This document shows, one piece after another, positions 36,333-48,800 of a stretch of 64,000 nt of DNA. The DNA is from Beta vulgaris subsp. vulgaris. Lineage: Eukaryota > Streptophyta > Magnoliopsida > Caryophyllales > Amaranthaceae. The translations under genes and the position numbers were made by a program. The stretch covers positions 44,226,109-44,290,108 of the forward strand of contig NC_079202.1 in NCBI RefSeq assembly GCF_026745355.1, written 5' to 3'. Positions within the stretch are counted from its first letter, which is position 1. Every line of letters starts with the position of its first letter. Under the pieces are notes generated by a model. That model saw only the letters and a list, made by a program, of their open reading frames with translations. It did not search any database and was not told the origin of the DNA.

Positions 36333-37271
36333 TAGGGGTGTTCATTGGTGGTTAACTATAGCGAAATAAAATTTTGGGACGGTAATCGAAAGTACCGATT
36401 TGGCATATTTGCGAACTGTAATTGTAACCGTTCAAACTGGTAACCGCATAAATGGTTAATCGGTTTTTCGGTACGGTTTTCTGGTTAACCATTACTCGAG
36501 TTTTATCAAATTATTTTACTAATTTTATATATTAGATTTCAAATTTTTCTCAACATAAATTATATACCATTAATACCAAGATTCTCTATAAAAGACAATC
36601 ATCTTTAAAAACATTCCACACCATACAATACAATGAATACATATCTCAAAGTTCCAAGAAAAAACAAGCACAAAATTCTAAACTATTACAAGTTAGTAGT
36701 TCACAGTGAGTTGTTCATAATGAAAGTAGTTCACAATCATCTCTAAACTATGGCAGAGAGTAGTTCACAATCATCTCTAAACTATGGCAGAGAGTAGTTC
36801 ATCCTTACAGTCATCTTCGAAACAGAAAAGCAGCAGCAAATGCACAAACTTACACAGTCGACCAAAACTGTTAGTATTCAGATTTGAAAACAAATAATAT
36901 CAAATTTCTACTTCAAGGAACAAACCAAACCCCACTGAATCCTAATAGGCCCCCTCCTCTGAAGTGCACATGCAAATCCTATTTTGTATAAGTTCTCCAG
37001 TAGATAATGAACTTCACAGTGAGTGCACAGAGGCATTTATTAGTCTCCCGCCATAAAGAATTAAATAATAATAACATAAAATAAATTTATCCGGTTTTTC
37101 GGCTAAACGTTTTATAAAAAATCATAACCGTAACCATACCGTTTAACCGCAATTTTTACCGGTTAGGCAACCGAACTGTTTAATCCCAAATTTTCCGGGC
37201 CGGTAACCACTCATTTTGACCGATTTCTCGATTTTTTGGTACGGTATTTCGGTTTTTTGTGAACACCCCTA
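36333..37271. mobile_element. Non-autonomous hAT-like element D (939 bp) with perfect 8-bp target duplication
   Basis: The ends are TAGGGGTGTTCA on both sides (right side reversed); GCCGGTGG flanks both ends exactly (36325-36332 and 37272-37279). Subterminal words are GGTAACCG and CGGTTTTTCGG. Inserted in solo LTR copy 1. No coding capacity; it contains a near-perfect 45-bp tandem duplication near 36720-36800. Confidence 0.9.
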
Positions 37272-37358
37272 GCCGGTGGGATGCTGTCGTGACTGGCCAG
37301 AAACCGAAGGAGGAGGAAGAAGTCGGGTGAGCGAGGGAGAAGAAGAGGAGAGTGTCGA

Positions 37359-40070
37359 TGTAACACCCCGATAATTCTCTCTTTTCCAAAAATACTTTTC
37401 AAAAAAAAAATTAGAGAATCATCAAAGTATTATCGCCCGTGTGATAGTGTATCGGCTTATTCAAAATTTTGCAGCGGAAAACATATAACTAATTTTATAA
37501 TTGAAATATAATAAATAACAAAGTAACTGTAAAACCAAACAACAATGTTAACGTTAACCCCAAACCAAACTTAAATATAATGTATCTACTATAAAACAAT
37601 AAATAATCAACATGCTACATAAGCTCTCCATTCCCGACATCCCATGATGCATCATCTGCACACCCTGTAGATGTCAATGCACTAAGGAAACTGATCACCA
37701 ATGGGTTATCACATGATCAATAAGGCAAAGCCATGCTCAACACATACAAACAAAGCACGTAGTCAGCAAAGCTGAGTACTACATAACAGTAAATAAATAT
37801 TTGTAACATGATACTAATAAATATTAAGCAGGGATAAATAGCAGCATAACAATATGCAGATAACTTTTACTGAACTAAACTTTAACAACCTTTTTATTAC
37901 TTTAATAGAATTGTCATTGGACCGAGTTGTCTAACAAAAAACCAGTCTTCACCTAGGAAGACGAAATACGGGTGCGACTCCGTATTCCAAATGACCTGCG
38001 ATATCGAGGAACCTTTTAAATATAAATGGGAACGGTGATCAATCCAATTCCCAGAAAAAGTCATGGCACGCTCACCATGTACCCCAACTCCTGATTGTCT
38101 AACTTCAGACATGCACCAATCTAAATTTTATCACTATCCAAGTTTCACTTTACATGATTTATCAATTATTACTTGTTATGACACACAAGCAATACAAATA
38201 ATATATAATCAAATATCCACAACTTTATTTCTTTTATCTTAGGATTATATAAGTGATTATACAACCTACAACACAAGATTAATTCCTTCCTTAATTCAAT
38301 CTTTCTTATTTGTTGAACCTAGCCAACAACCAACTTGTCTTTCAAAGGTATAAATTATCAACTTATCAAATAAGGCCCACAGTCCTCATACAATAGTGAA
38401 AATAATAATATAAGGGAACACATGATTCAATCATGATCCAACTAATAAATATATTAATTCCCCCATGTGAATTAATAAATAAAGTTCTCAACCAACATGC
38501 TTGCATCAATGTTCCATACAAACATGAGATAAATCTCATAATTAACTATCATACTTAGCATGTTCTCACACAAGCATATAAAACATGTAGAATTCAACAT
38601 AATAACAATCATATATGAACTCATAAAGTTCTCAACCAACATGCTTGCATCAATGTTCCATACAAACATGAGATAAATCTCATAATTAAATATCATACTT
38701 AGCATGTTCTCACACAAGCATATAAAACATGTAGAATTCAACATAATACAATCATATATGAACTCTTAAAGTTCCTATACATGATACTACATAACTTTGC
38801 TTCCTAAAATCATGATACTACATCAAACAACACATAGGTATGTACGTACCTTGTATAGACAAATTGATAGCCCACTTTAACAACTTTAGAAGTCCCCTAG
38901 AAAGAAATAATCTCCGCCTAAAACAACCAATAAAATTCATAATCAATACTCCAAATAAATTCCAGCAACTTTAAAATACTTTAAATCTCCTTTAACAATA
39001 TTTAATTTAAAAGTTGTTTTCAACATTAAAACTTCAATTACTTATATTCCCTAGCATAGTACTACTATGTTAGTCATTGAAATCCATAAAACTTCATTAA
39101 TAACAACCTTTCTAAAATTCCAACAGCTTATAATTTATTAAAACTCCCTTTAAATATACTTAAACATGCTTAACTTCATAAATTCAATCAATTTCATAGT
39201 TTATAACATGCTACTATGATTTTTCAATCTTTAACTCCCTAAAAATCCATGCTTTGATAATTAAATTCCAATTTAAACATAATAATTAAATTTGAATTTT
39301 TCTTCTTTCAATACGTAATTTATATAATCATAGATTCATCATTAAAACAGTAAATTGAAGCTTCTAAACATAATTAGTACTAAAACAAATCATAAAAACA
39401 TAATCTTTAAGCAAAATATGAGGAAGAAGAAAAGAAATCAAACCAACACAAGAAAGAAGAACAAGTGAAGAGGTGCAGGCGTGAAAACAGCGGCGGCGGC
39501 AATAGCCCAGTGGTCGGCGGTGGTGGTGTTATGAAGCTGGGGGATTTCTTGTTGAGGAAGAAAGTATTTCTTGGAAGAGAAGAAAAGAAAAGAAAGAGGA
39601 AAAAACATGAAGGAGAGGAAAAGAAAGGGTGGCCGATTCTTTGGGTGAGAGAGGGAAGAGAGAGAAAATTTGTGTGGGTAAAATATTTGGATTTAAAGGT
39701 ATTTATAAGTATGTTTTCCTTTTGGGCTTAGGAAAAGACAATTAGGTTTTAAGTAAAGTTGAATGATGAAAAGGATTGATGAGTAAAACTCCTAACACCA
39801 CTAGAAATCCATTTTCCTAGTCCAATTAGTATTTGGATTTCTCAAACCCATTTAAATTCCTTTTTCAAATCCAAATAGTATTTTAAATATTTTTCAAAGC
39901 ATGCCTTAACAAAATAATTTAACTTTCTTAAATCCTTAAAATAATTCCTTTTACTTTCAAAATAGTCAACCTTTTAATAAATAAATTATTTTAAACTAAA
40001 TTATATTTACATATAAATTTATATATACTAAAATATATTTATAAAATTCATAAATTTACGAGGGATTACA
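37359..40070 (+). mobile_element. Inner solo LTR (copy 2) nested in copy 1
   Basis: Starts TGTAACACCCCGAT and ends GAGGGATTACA, 2712 bp. Flanks GTCGA and GCCGA (37354-37358 and 40071-40075) match at four of five positions. After it, copy 1 resumes at the place where it stopped, shown by the parallel sequences around 40076 and 39620. A 144-bp tandem duplication lies at 38481-38768. Confidence 0.87.
38481..38768. repeat. 144-bp tandem duplication in solo LTR copy 2
   Basis: AAAGTTCTCAACCAACATGC starts at 38481 and recurs at 38625, and the two units differ at only a few bases. The other family members have a single unit, so the duplication arose after this copy inserted. The minus-strand open frame over it is a by-product. 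Confidence 0.9.
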
Positions 40071-40484
40071 GCCGAAAATAAGGGGGAGGAAGAGAGAAAA
40101 TAAATGTGTTTAATGTGTGGGAATTTGTGTAAACAAGGGTATTTATAGTTTCTCCCACTAGGGATCCAATCATGAGTTGGCCTTTGGTGGGATAGCTAAA
40201 AGAGAATATTGATAGGAAAATTTATAAGGTTCAGACTCCTCTAACCCAATATTAAAATTCTTTTACTTCAACTCTACTAGTTTATTTATAAAATGATTTT
40301 TCAAAGCATGACTAAATAAAATATTTGATTATTTAAAATCATTAATTAATTCTTTTGACTTTCAAATAGTCAACCTTTTAAGAAATAAATGATATAAATG
40401 TTAAAGTATACTAAAATATATATAAATATACATTAAAAAATATATATTTATAAAATTCATAAATTTACGGGGAATTACACCCCT

Positions 40485-41350
40485 CATGTTACGCAATGTC
40501 AACACATTTAGCTGACATCCCATATTTGGAGGCAACGACTCATCAGCCTCCAGTACACTCCCGCACAAAATTCTAGAGATCGACCATGCTTTCACAAAAT
40601 TCTTAAATTGTTGCAATGAGGCTAACTCTTGCCCAATCTCAAATTCATAAGCCACTATCAATGAGCTATTACATTTCAAGTCATTTATGCATCTATTAAC
40701 CTTTGATTAACTTCGTCAATCTTAAGTCAATCTTGTGAAGGAATACCCTCCTTTATTGCCTTATCAACTGCTTCTCTTACACCATCCTCCTCCTCTTTAT
40801 CAGATTCCACATGTTGCTCCTCATTTTCCAAAAATTCCACATCATTTCGATATAGAGTATTCATATGTAATGTGGATGGTATGTGGCCGGGGAGACGAAC
40901 CACGATAACTAAACTCATTCATATGCTCGTTGACATAATTTGGATTTGATAACATGATAGTAAATGATCTAAATTCCATACTACGAGCTGATGTCAGTAC
41001 TTCCATGCTACTCCTACACTCTATTCGAGGGACATAACCCACAATACTTTGGAGATTTATCTCTCCTTATGAACTTGTTCAATGTACACCTCCATTGCCA
41101 TGACTGACATTTATGTCACTGAAAGCCACACAACACTTAGTGACTCGTCATCCTCAAGTGCAATTGGCACATATTTACCCGACATTGGATATCTCATAAA
41201 TACTTTTAATTCCACGAACATACGATCACAACCAACTACGTCATAACCCTATACAAAATCTCTTGAAACCTCATACCAGAATTGATGAACAATTTTTCCG
41301 TCCACCTCTATACACAATATCAATGTCATCATTTTGAGATAGCTCACCAT
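40485..41350 (-). pseudogene. DNA-transposon protein remnant, possibly N-terminal part of a Mutator-like transposase
   Basis: Minus-strand pieces in different frames read in the order VVGCDRMFVELKVFMRYP, an acidic Glu/Asp-rich stretch (near 40760-40830), then FEIGQELASLQQFKNFVKAW (near 40600). The last piece resembles the F-x-G-x-F-x-S-x-x-x-F opening of MuDR-type plant transposases. Stops and shifts separate the pieces. The outer solo LTR cut into it with CCCCT duplication. Assignment rests on pattern memory only. Confidence 0.4.
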
Positions 41351-42031
41351 GCCACCCAAATAAGGTATAAAGGATATTTTTGGTTGTACCATATTCTACA
41401 TACAAAAACACAATATTCAAGTTATTTTTATTCCACACATCAAAACAATATCAACTCACCATTCTTCAACTATACTAATCGCTTTTGCAACTTCCCTAAA
41501 ATAACTAAATTCATTAAACTATTAACCAAATTAACCAACCAATATCAAGTCAATATATAAGCTCAACAAGCATTATCCATTTATTATAATTAGACTTCCA
41601 ATTCAAGCAAAATCAACCATCACAAAATGCTAATTCATGCAAAAGCAACTAAAAACAACTAATCATGAACTATATGCACACAAAATGGTTGAAACAACTA
41701 ATCAAACAAAACAATTGCCAACTAACAAAATTAACCAACTTAAATACGTAACAAATATGATATGCAAAGCAAATTCAAATAAAGAATTTCAATGAAAAAA
41801 AATAAACTACCACAAAAATTGAGATGGGGATTGAAACTGATGTTGCACAAGTGGTAGGCTGCAATTGTTGACAGCGGGTAGTGGACGGCGAGCGACGATC
41901 GACGGCAGGCGCTGGGCAAGCGGCATCGGTGGTCGGAGATGGGTAGCCGTGAGATATGCAAGAGAGAATGCAATGTAAGATAGAGAGGGAGGGAGGAAAA
42001 AATTTGGAGAGAAATGTCGTGAAATGAGAAT
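41351..42031. other. AT-rich then GC-richer noncoding part of the transposon remnant
   Basis: No gene seen. The stretch at 41860-41950 is GC-richer and gives Ala/Arg/Ser-rich frames on the minus strand, not a recognised protein. It lies between the protein remnant and the repeat-rich end at about 42050-42300. Confidence 0.4.
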
Positions 42032-42302
42032 TTGGTGGCCTACGTGCAATTTGGGGCTGCAAGTAAACCACTACTTTCTGTAGCGGTCTTGTTTAAAGAA
42101 CCGTTACTCTCAGTAGCGGTTTACCTACACGAACTGCTTCAACTTGTCTTGGGAAAGCACTTTAAACTGCTACTAAGAATAGCGATTAGGTTTAGTCAAA
42201 CGGTACTATGTGTAGGGGTTTTGTTTTTCCTGAATCGCTAATTGCGTTTGCTGACTTATTGTGATTAACCACTACTCTGAGTAGCCGTATTTCTTAAGTA
42301 CA
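42032..42302. repeat. Subterminal repeat array at a DNA-transposon end (CACTA- or MULE-like)
   Basis: Short palindromic words of the type ACCGTTACTCTCAGTAGCGG recur about four times (near 42067, 42102, 42155, 42268) in variants. The outer end, read in reverse, is GTACTTAAGAAATACGGC, which resembles a decayed CACTACAAGAAATACGGC, as at CACTA ends. The opposite end was not found. Confidence 0.5.
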
Positions 42303-42859
42303 ATACGAAAATTTTGACATCTTATTCTATATGATAATCAATTCTTCAAATTGAATCTCGTCTACACTATTACGATTTACGCATAACAGCTTGTTCATAA
42401 CAAAAGAAAGAAAAACAAAAGTTTATGCATTTCCATAATAAATTTGCAATTTCTTCGAAAATTCTCACCATGTCGTATTTATCTCCTTCGTCAGAAAACA
42501 AAAAATATATATGTTTTGAATGACCGACGAAGCCGACAGCCATATTTCAGAGCGAGCGACCGAGAACCCAGAAAGAGAGGGGAGAGAGAACTGTTCTCCT
42601 TCCCAGAATTTGGGTTTGAGCAGCCATAACCTAATTCAACCTCTAATTTGCGCCGATTCTCCTTCTCTTCTGCAACTTTATTGTTTTTTTCCTTGCGTTT
42701 TTCTTTTGCACGTTCTTATTTCATACCCCATTTCCTTTTTTGGTCCATCAATTTTTGCACCGACAAAAAAAAGTTTTTAGTTTTGCACTTGAAATTACTA
42801 TACTTTTAGCTGAATTAAATTCAAATTTGGCAATAACCGAGTTGAAAAATCATCAAATA
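42303..42859 (+). promoter_or_regulatory. Promoter and 5' UTR of the auxilin-like gene
   Basis: Lies directly after the transposon end. A TATA-like AAAATATATATG is present near 42500, and a C/T-rich leader (about 42590-42680) precedes the start. The reading frame is open upstream to an ATG at 42740, but the conserved protein start is the later ATG. Confidence 0.45.
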
Positions 42860-45800
42860 ATGGATGATTTTGGTGTTTTAGTGAAAAATTATGGTATCAA
42901 ACCCCAAGGCAAATCAGCTCCAATGGCTGCATCGAAAACAGCACCAAGAACAACAACAACAACAACAACCACCCACAATTACAAATCTGTAAATCTAGAT
43001 CCATCTTTTGGTACCCACACCCATAATTCAAATTCAGGAACTGGGTCTTTTTTCAATGATCACAATGATGATATTTTCGGGTTCAACTCAGTTAAGTGTT
43101 CTAATAATTATTCAAGTTCAGATGTTTTTGATGATGTATTTCAAATGCCAATGAAAAATCCTAGTTTCTCTAGTGGAGGAGGTGGTGGGGTTGACTTTGA
43201 TATTGAATCTATGCTCAAAGGTTCAATGAATTTGAACTCGAACTCGAACTCGAAGCCGCCTTCGAATGTTGATGATGATCTTATTTGGGGGTTTTCTGGG
43301 AATGGGAGCACTAATGTGGTGGTTGAAACTGATGACTTGTTGTCATCTGATCCTGTGGATGATTTCTTGGGTAAATTGGGAAATTTGGGTTCTGATCAAA
43401 GAGTTTCCAAAGGTACAAAATCGGTTGAATTGAAGAGGAATAAGTTTATAGCTGATGATTTGATACCGGGGTTCGGGACAAGCAGTGCTTCTAATGATAG
43501 GTATGTAACTTTGCTTCTTGTACAGCTAAATATCTATGTTTATGTTAATGTATATTGTATTTCTTGCAATATTAGTGAGCTATATTTGTATCTTTGGTAG
43601 TTTATTTGGTATGAATAATGAGAGTATATCTCACTAGCTTGATTTTAATGTATTAGGAGGTATATGAGTGTTTGACATTGATAGCACTATGGGGGTTAAT
43701 GGTCTTCCCTACTTTATGGAATGGTTGAACTCTGAGCACTCTAGAGAACATGGTGGGTTCTAAATTGATGAGTTCACATGTTGAAAGAAATATTATTCTT
43801 TAATTTGGGTGAACAATGAAATGCATTATTGTATGAACAGAGTATTTCATTCCCTTGCTATGTCTGAGAGTATTTAGCTGAATATGGACTTGTTTGCTCT
43901 GAAACTGTTGAAAGAGCTCAGGCTTCTGCAGCAGAGAAGAGTTCAGGTTCTTCTTCACTTGAAGAACTTGAAGAATTTGCAATGGGAAGGACCAATGTAA
44001 GTTCAGTCAAGAAGGAAGAGAAGAAGACAGCCAACCAAAAATCACGGGAGACGAACTTCATTGATATAGATGGCAGCTTTAATGGTTACAGTGAACCAAT
44101 GTTTCCAGAAGAAGCACCTGATTTGGATTCTTTTTTTGGTGCACACACTAAAAAGAGTGTACCTGTAGCTGAAGACACATCCATGGTAAGATACCGCTCC
44201 CTCCCCCTCAAAGAAAATGGGAGATATGCGGTTTGGGTTTTTGTTATTTAGGATTTTACCCTTAGTTCGTTTTTTTTTTTTTTGAGATGCTAAATTCATG
44301 TTGACATATTTCAGAATGGAAAATCCACTGAAGTATCAGATCTGTTTTCTGAATCCGCATTTGGAATGGAGAAGAAAGTGTCATCGAGAGATTTTCCTGA
44401 TGATTTTTCGTCGATATTTGGAGGTATATCAGTTGTTCTGAGTTTTGTTGATTTGTAGCTTTCTTCAGATCTTCTGTTAATCATTTATGATGATTTCAAA
44501 TATATTTCACCTTATGATAGCTGTCCCGACATCTGGAGTGTTTGAGGAAATTGAAGGAGAAAGTGATGAAAGACGAAGATTAAGATTAGAACGTCACCAA
44601 AAAGCTATGGGTCGTATGGTATGTGGTGCAGAGTTTTTGGTTTTCTTTGCCAGTAGCAGTTCTTTTCTTGGGTTGCTAGTGAAGTCACTCTGTGATGTAA
44701 ATGATGATTGGTTTTGCATTCTCTTTATATGTCTAATTTGGCTATGAGTGGAACTTTTTTTGGATGAATAACAGTTTATATTTAAGCTATCTATCCCTCC
44801 TCCTCTGATCAGTGAGGGGTGAGAGTACATGTTAGTTAAATTTCAATTTTTTGTAATGGATTGTTATCTTGTTTTAAATGTTTTATGTTATATTTTATGA
44901 AAATGAAGGAAAAATATCTGGAGGGGAGGGGGAGAAGGGAAAAGGACTGCTCTTTTATCCCTTTGTAAAAGCTTAAGGCTAATCCTTCCATTTCTTCAGT
45001 GTCTATAGAGGTATCTTGGGGGACAAGAAGAGCTTTTTTTTAGCTTAAGAAACTTCTTAATATAGTTCAAATTATTTTGACAAGATTTAGTTTGGTGAAG
45101 ACAAGATCTGAATCTGTGACCTTCAGCTTCAGAAATCCATATTAAGGAAATGTGAAAAATATTAAGGGAGAGTGGAAGTATGAATTTTGAAAAATTTGGG
45201 TTCTCCCCTAGACTAAGGGCCTATCCGTTCTCATTTTAGGTTTTGTGTTTTCAGTTTTTCATAATTTAAAACAAAATATGGACTGGAAAAATATTTTCGA
45301 GTATTAGTTAATTTTCAAAAATAAACACAATCAGTATAAGTGTGACCAACTTCATGTTCATTATAACAGAACAAGCCCTAGGCCCCTAAGATATTGGTGG
45401 TTGGTGCATTTATTTAGTTGATAGTCTAGGTAGTACTGTACATGGTTTGTTTACACGGTAGGTAATAATCTAAGTTGGATCTTGTATGGTTGATGTCCCT
45501 GTGCAAATGCTTTATTAATGTATTGCTGTGCTGATATTTATGGTGCTGAGGTTACATGCTTTTGCTCATAGTTGTTGGGCACATCACTTAGCTGCGATTC
45601 TGCTTAATGTGTAGGAACAAGCATTGGCACAGTTGAATCAACGTGAATATGAGGCTCAACAGGAGCAGGAAGAGAGATATGTGGGTATTTCTTTGCAATG
45701 TACTGTCATAGATAGATTGGTGCTGTGCCTAATGCATTCTTGTATGCTTGCGTTTTAGAGGATTGCCGAAGCTATGGATCTGGAGATGAAGCAATGGGCT

Positions 45801-48800
45801 GCTGGGAAAGAGGGGAACTTGCGAGCACTACTGTCATCTTTGCAACAGGTATTTTCTGATCCCATTAGTGAATCTTATTGCTTTGAGGTAACTTTCATAT
45901 ACCCTTCACTATTTGAATTCTCAAAATCATATCAATTTGGTAAAGTTGATAATTCTTGGACTGTTGGACATTATTTTTTGGGCTTTGACTTGTATGCATA
46001 CATGTGGATGTAATGTTCCTTATATCACCTACAATGTGTGCCTAATGCTGCTATAAGGATTAAACCCTGGATTCTGGCTATTCCTCATTGAAGAAACCTG
46101 ATCTCATGTTGGTTAGGAACAGTGGGACATGGATAGGGGTGCTTATCGCACGACCGAGCCTGAACTGTAGAGGGCTCGGCTCGTGAGCTCGATAAGTGAA
46201 CTCGGCTCGTGAGCTCGATAAGTGAAGCTCGGCTCAAGCTCGTGAGCTTCTCTCAAGGCTCGAGCTGAGCTTGAGCTCGATATGAGACAAGTTAAAAAAT
46301 AAACCAACACAACATTAAACCAAACAAAAAATTTATATTTAAAAGAATTGTTGACAGATCATGTAGAACTATAGACTAAATTCAAAAAGTAACATGAATA
46401 AACATAATTTACTTCATTTTTACCTGCTAACCAAATGAACTACTTACAAATATACATAAAAAATCGACAAACTAGATCTAAAAGGATACGAAAAGAGAAG
46501 ACATCAAAAATTTTCAATGTAAAAAATTGTATAAAAGGATACATATAAATTATAATAACTTCTTTTAAGTGTCTTAACCTATAATAACTTTTTAAGTGCT
46601 TTTGGTTATAAATAGTTATTTTTTTTATATAAAATAATGATTGAGGTTGTTCACGAGTTTTTCGAGCCGAGCATAGCGTAGTTGGGCTTGGCTCATTAAG
46701 TTCTCGAGCGAGTCCAAATCCGAGCCGAGCTACCATGAGTCAAGCTTTGACAAGCTTTGACCGAGCCGAGCCGAGCCTGAAGTGTTCACGAGCAGGCCTA
46801 GCTTATTATCAACCCTAGACATGGATGCATGAGATTTGCATGTTAGGAGTTAGGGTACCCATTTCTGGCATGATTAAATGATGTGTTTGTTGAAGATGGC
46901 TCTTAGCCTCTTATTGACTCTGTGCTTCATGACCTTTAACAACTCCTCCTGTTAGATCTTTTCTATTTACATCAGCAACATATGTTACCTAATTGCTTAC
47001 CTATTTACTTCATCAAATCTCATGGGTAGAAGATAAACATTATCGATACTTCATCGTCATTAAATCTCAAGTGGTTAGATTCTTTAATCATACAGGCCAA
47101 ACTTTTAGAATCTGTGTGTTTAGTTGAGCTCACCATTTGTACACTAGTAGTGCAGTAGTACCGCAGCATTTCTGTATCCTTCTATCATGACTGCTGCCAC
47201 CTAAAATCGTTGTTTTGTAACTACATTCGTCATCATTTTTACAAATTCTATAAAGGTAAAATCATGCTTCACTTGACCTACCTAATTAGCTGTGCAGCAG
47301 ATACCTCAAATTGCTTTTGTCTTTCTTCAGTAGACCTTCAATAATGGCATCAAATGTAGGCATGACAATTGACTTGAGAAGAGGACTTGAATCTCGCACC
47401 CCTTTTAGGTCAAAAGCATTTTGACTTGTGTGTATTTCTTCTGTTAAGACTTCATAATATAAACTTAGTTGTAATTTTGTAATGTGGCAGTGTCTACTTG
47501 TCTCTAACTGGATTAGAGAATATCATATATAGCTCCTGGATCAGGTCAATGTCCTTGATCCATCGGTATTGTCATTGTTTATTGTTTTGTGGTTTAAAGG
47601 TGCTTCTCAATTCTCATGTATCACATAGACAAGGTTGTATCTTTCCTTCTTTTTGGTCTCTTAAGCCCCCCCCTTTGGTTTTCTTTGTATCTTCTCTGAA
47701 CTGAGGATTATATGTTTGTTAATTATACCTTCTCCTATGTGCGTATATTTTCTGATAAGCAGGTGCTTCCCCCTGCCCTTGGTTGGCGGCAAGTTACTTT
47801 AACAGACTTGATTACATCCTCTCAAGTTAAAGTCGTATACAAAAAGGCTGCACTGTGTGTCCACCCAGATAAAGTGCAGCAGAAAGGTGCTAGTCTTCAG
47901 CAAAAGTATGTTGCAGAGAAAGTTTTTGATCTGCTGAAGGTATAAATTTTTTGACTTACTCTTTTAGTTATATTAGTTGTCTTTTCATGCACTAATTACT
48001 GCCATGACACCTAAAAGGGCAATAATGCTTGTATTTCCATCCTGTGGACTGATTCTCTTGTGCAGCTGTGGACCAGCCTGTGGTGCATTCTCAATCTATA
48101 TTTTGATGAATGTTGCTCGTTATTTAAATGAAGTTGATCTCTTAAGACTATTAGATTTGGAGATTATGACACCCTTGCAACTTGCATGTATTTTACACGT
48201 ATCTTGTGAAACTTGTGGATTCAAATGAAGTATCATGTTGCGAGATTACAACTTTAAATTATTTGCATATTTTCGCATGGAACTTTACATAGTCATTTGT
48301 AACCAGGAAATGACTTTTCTTTGTTCCTTTTCTCTGTTTGTGTGTGTGTCTTGTTTGGGTGAGGGGGAAACTGTGCATGTGTTTTCGTGGGGGTATGCGA
48401 CTGTATCCTGTAATATAGGTATTTGAGGGGGGTCTTCTCCACGTTGGGGGTTTTGGATTCATCCTTGCATTAGATGTACTGTATTCTGTTTTTTGATAAT
48501 TTGCTGCTATAGTACCGTGGCATGAGCTCTGCTACGAAATTAGATAATTATCCAGGAAGGTAGGGAATGTATGTGTGTGATATTCTTTTTCCGTAACGTA
48601 GGCTCATTCCTTGGTTCTGTTTCAATTTTTTGAGGTTAGTTTCATCTTTCTACTAAGTACCTTCTCTTCTGATTTGCGAAATTATTCTACTATATCATGG
48701 TATGACATGTTCTGTGAAATGATATAACTATCCAGGTGGGTGAAAGAAAGATTATCTTCAGTGTCATTTTTTTGTGTGTAATTTTCCTTGCATCTCAACT

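Larger units (their letters stand above)
34323..40479 (+). mobile_element. Outer solo LTR (copy 1), interrupted by a hAT-like element and a second solo LTR
   Basis: Starts TGTAACACCCCGAC and ends GGGGAATTACA, with CCCCT directly flanking both sides (34318-34322 and 40480-40484). Its own sequence is 34323-36332, 37280-37358 and 40076-40479, together about 2.5 kb, the same length as the other family members. No primer-binding site or internal coding region remains, so it is a solo LTR. The whole arrangement is a three-layer nest. Confidence 0.88.

Noticed and set aside
38481..38768. CRISPR-like array
   Set aside because: Only two long adjacent copies without spacers, in a plant LTR; no cas genes anywhere in the window.
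42740..42859. Upstream in-frame ATG as the auxilin start
   Set aside because: The conserved family start is MDDFGVL at 42860; the 40 upstream codons are not conserved-looking and lie in the 5' UTR.
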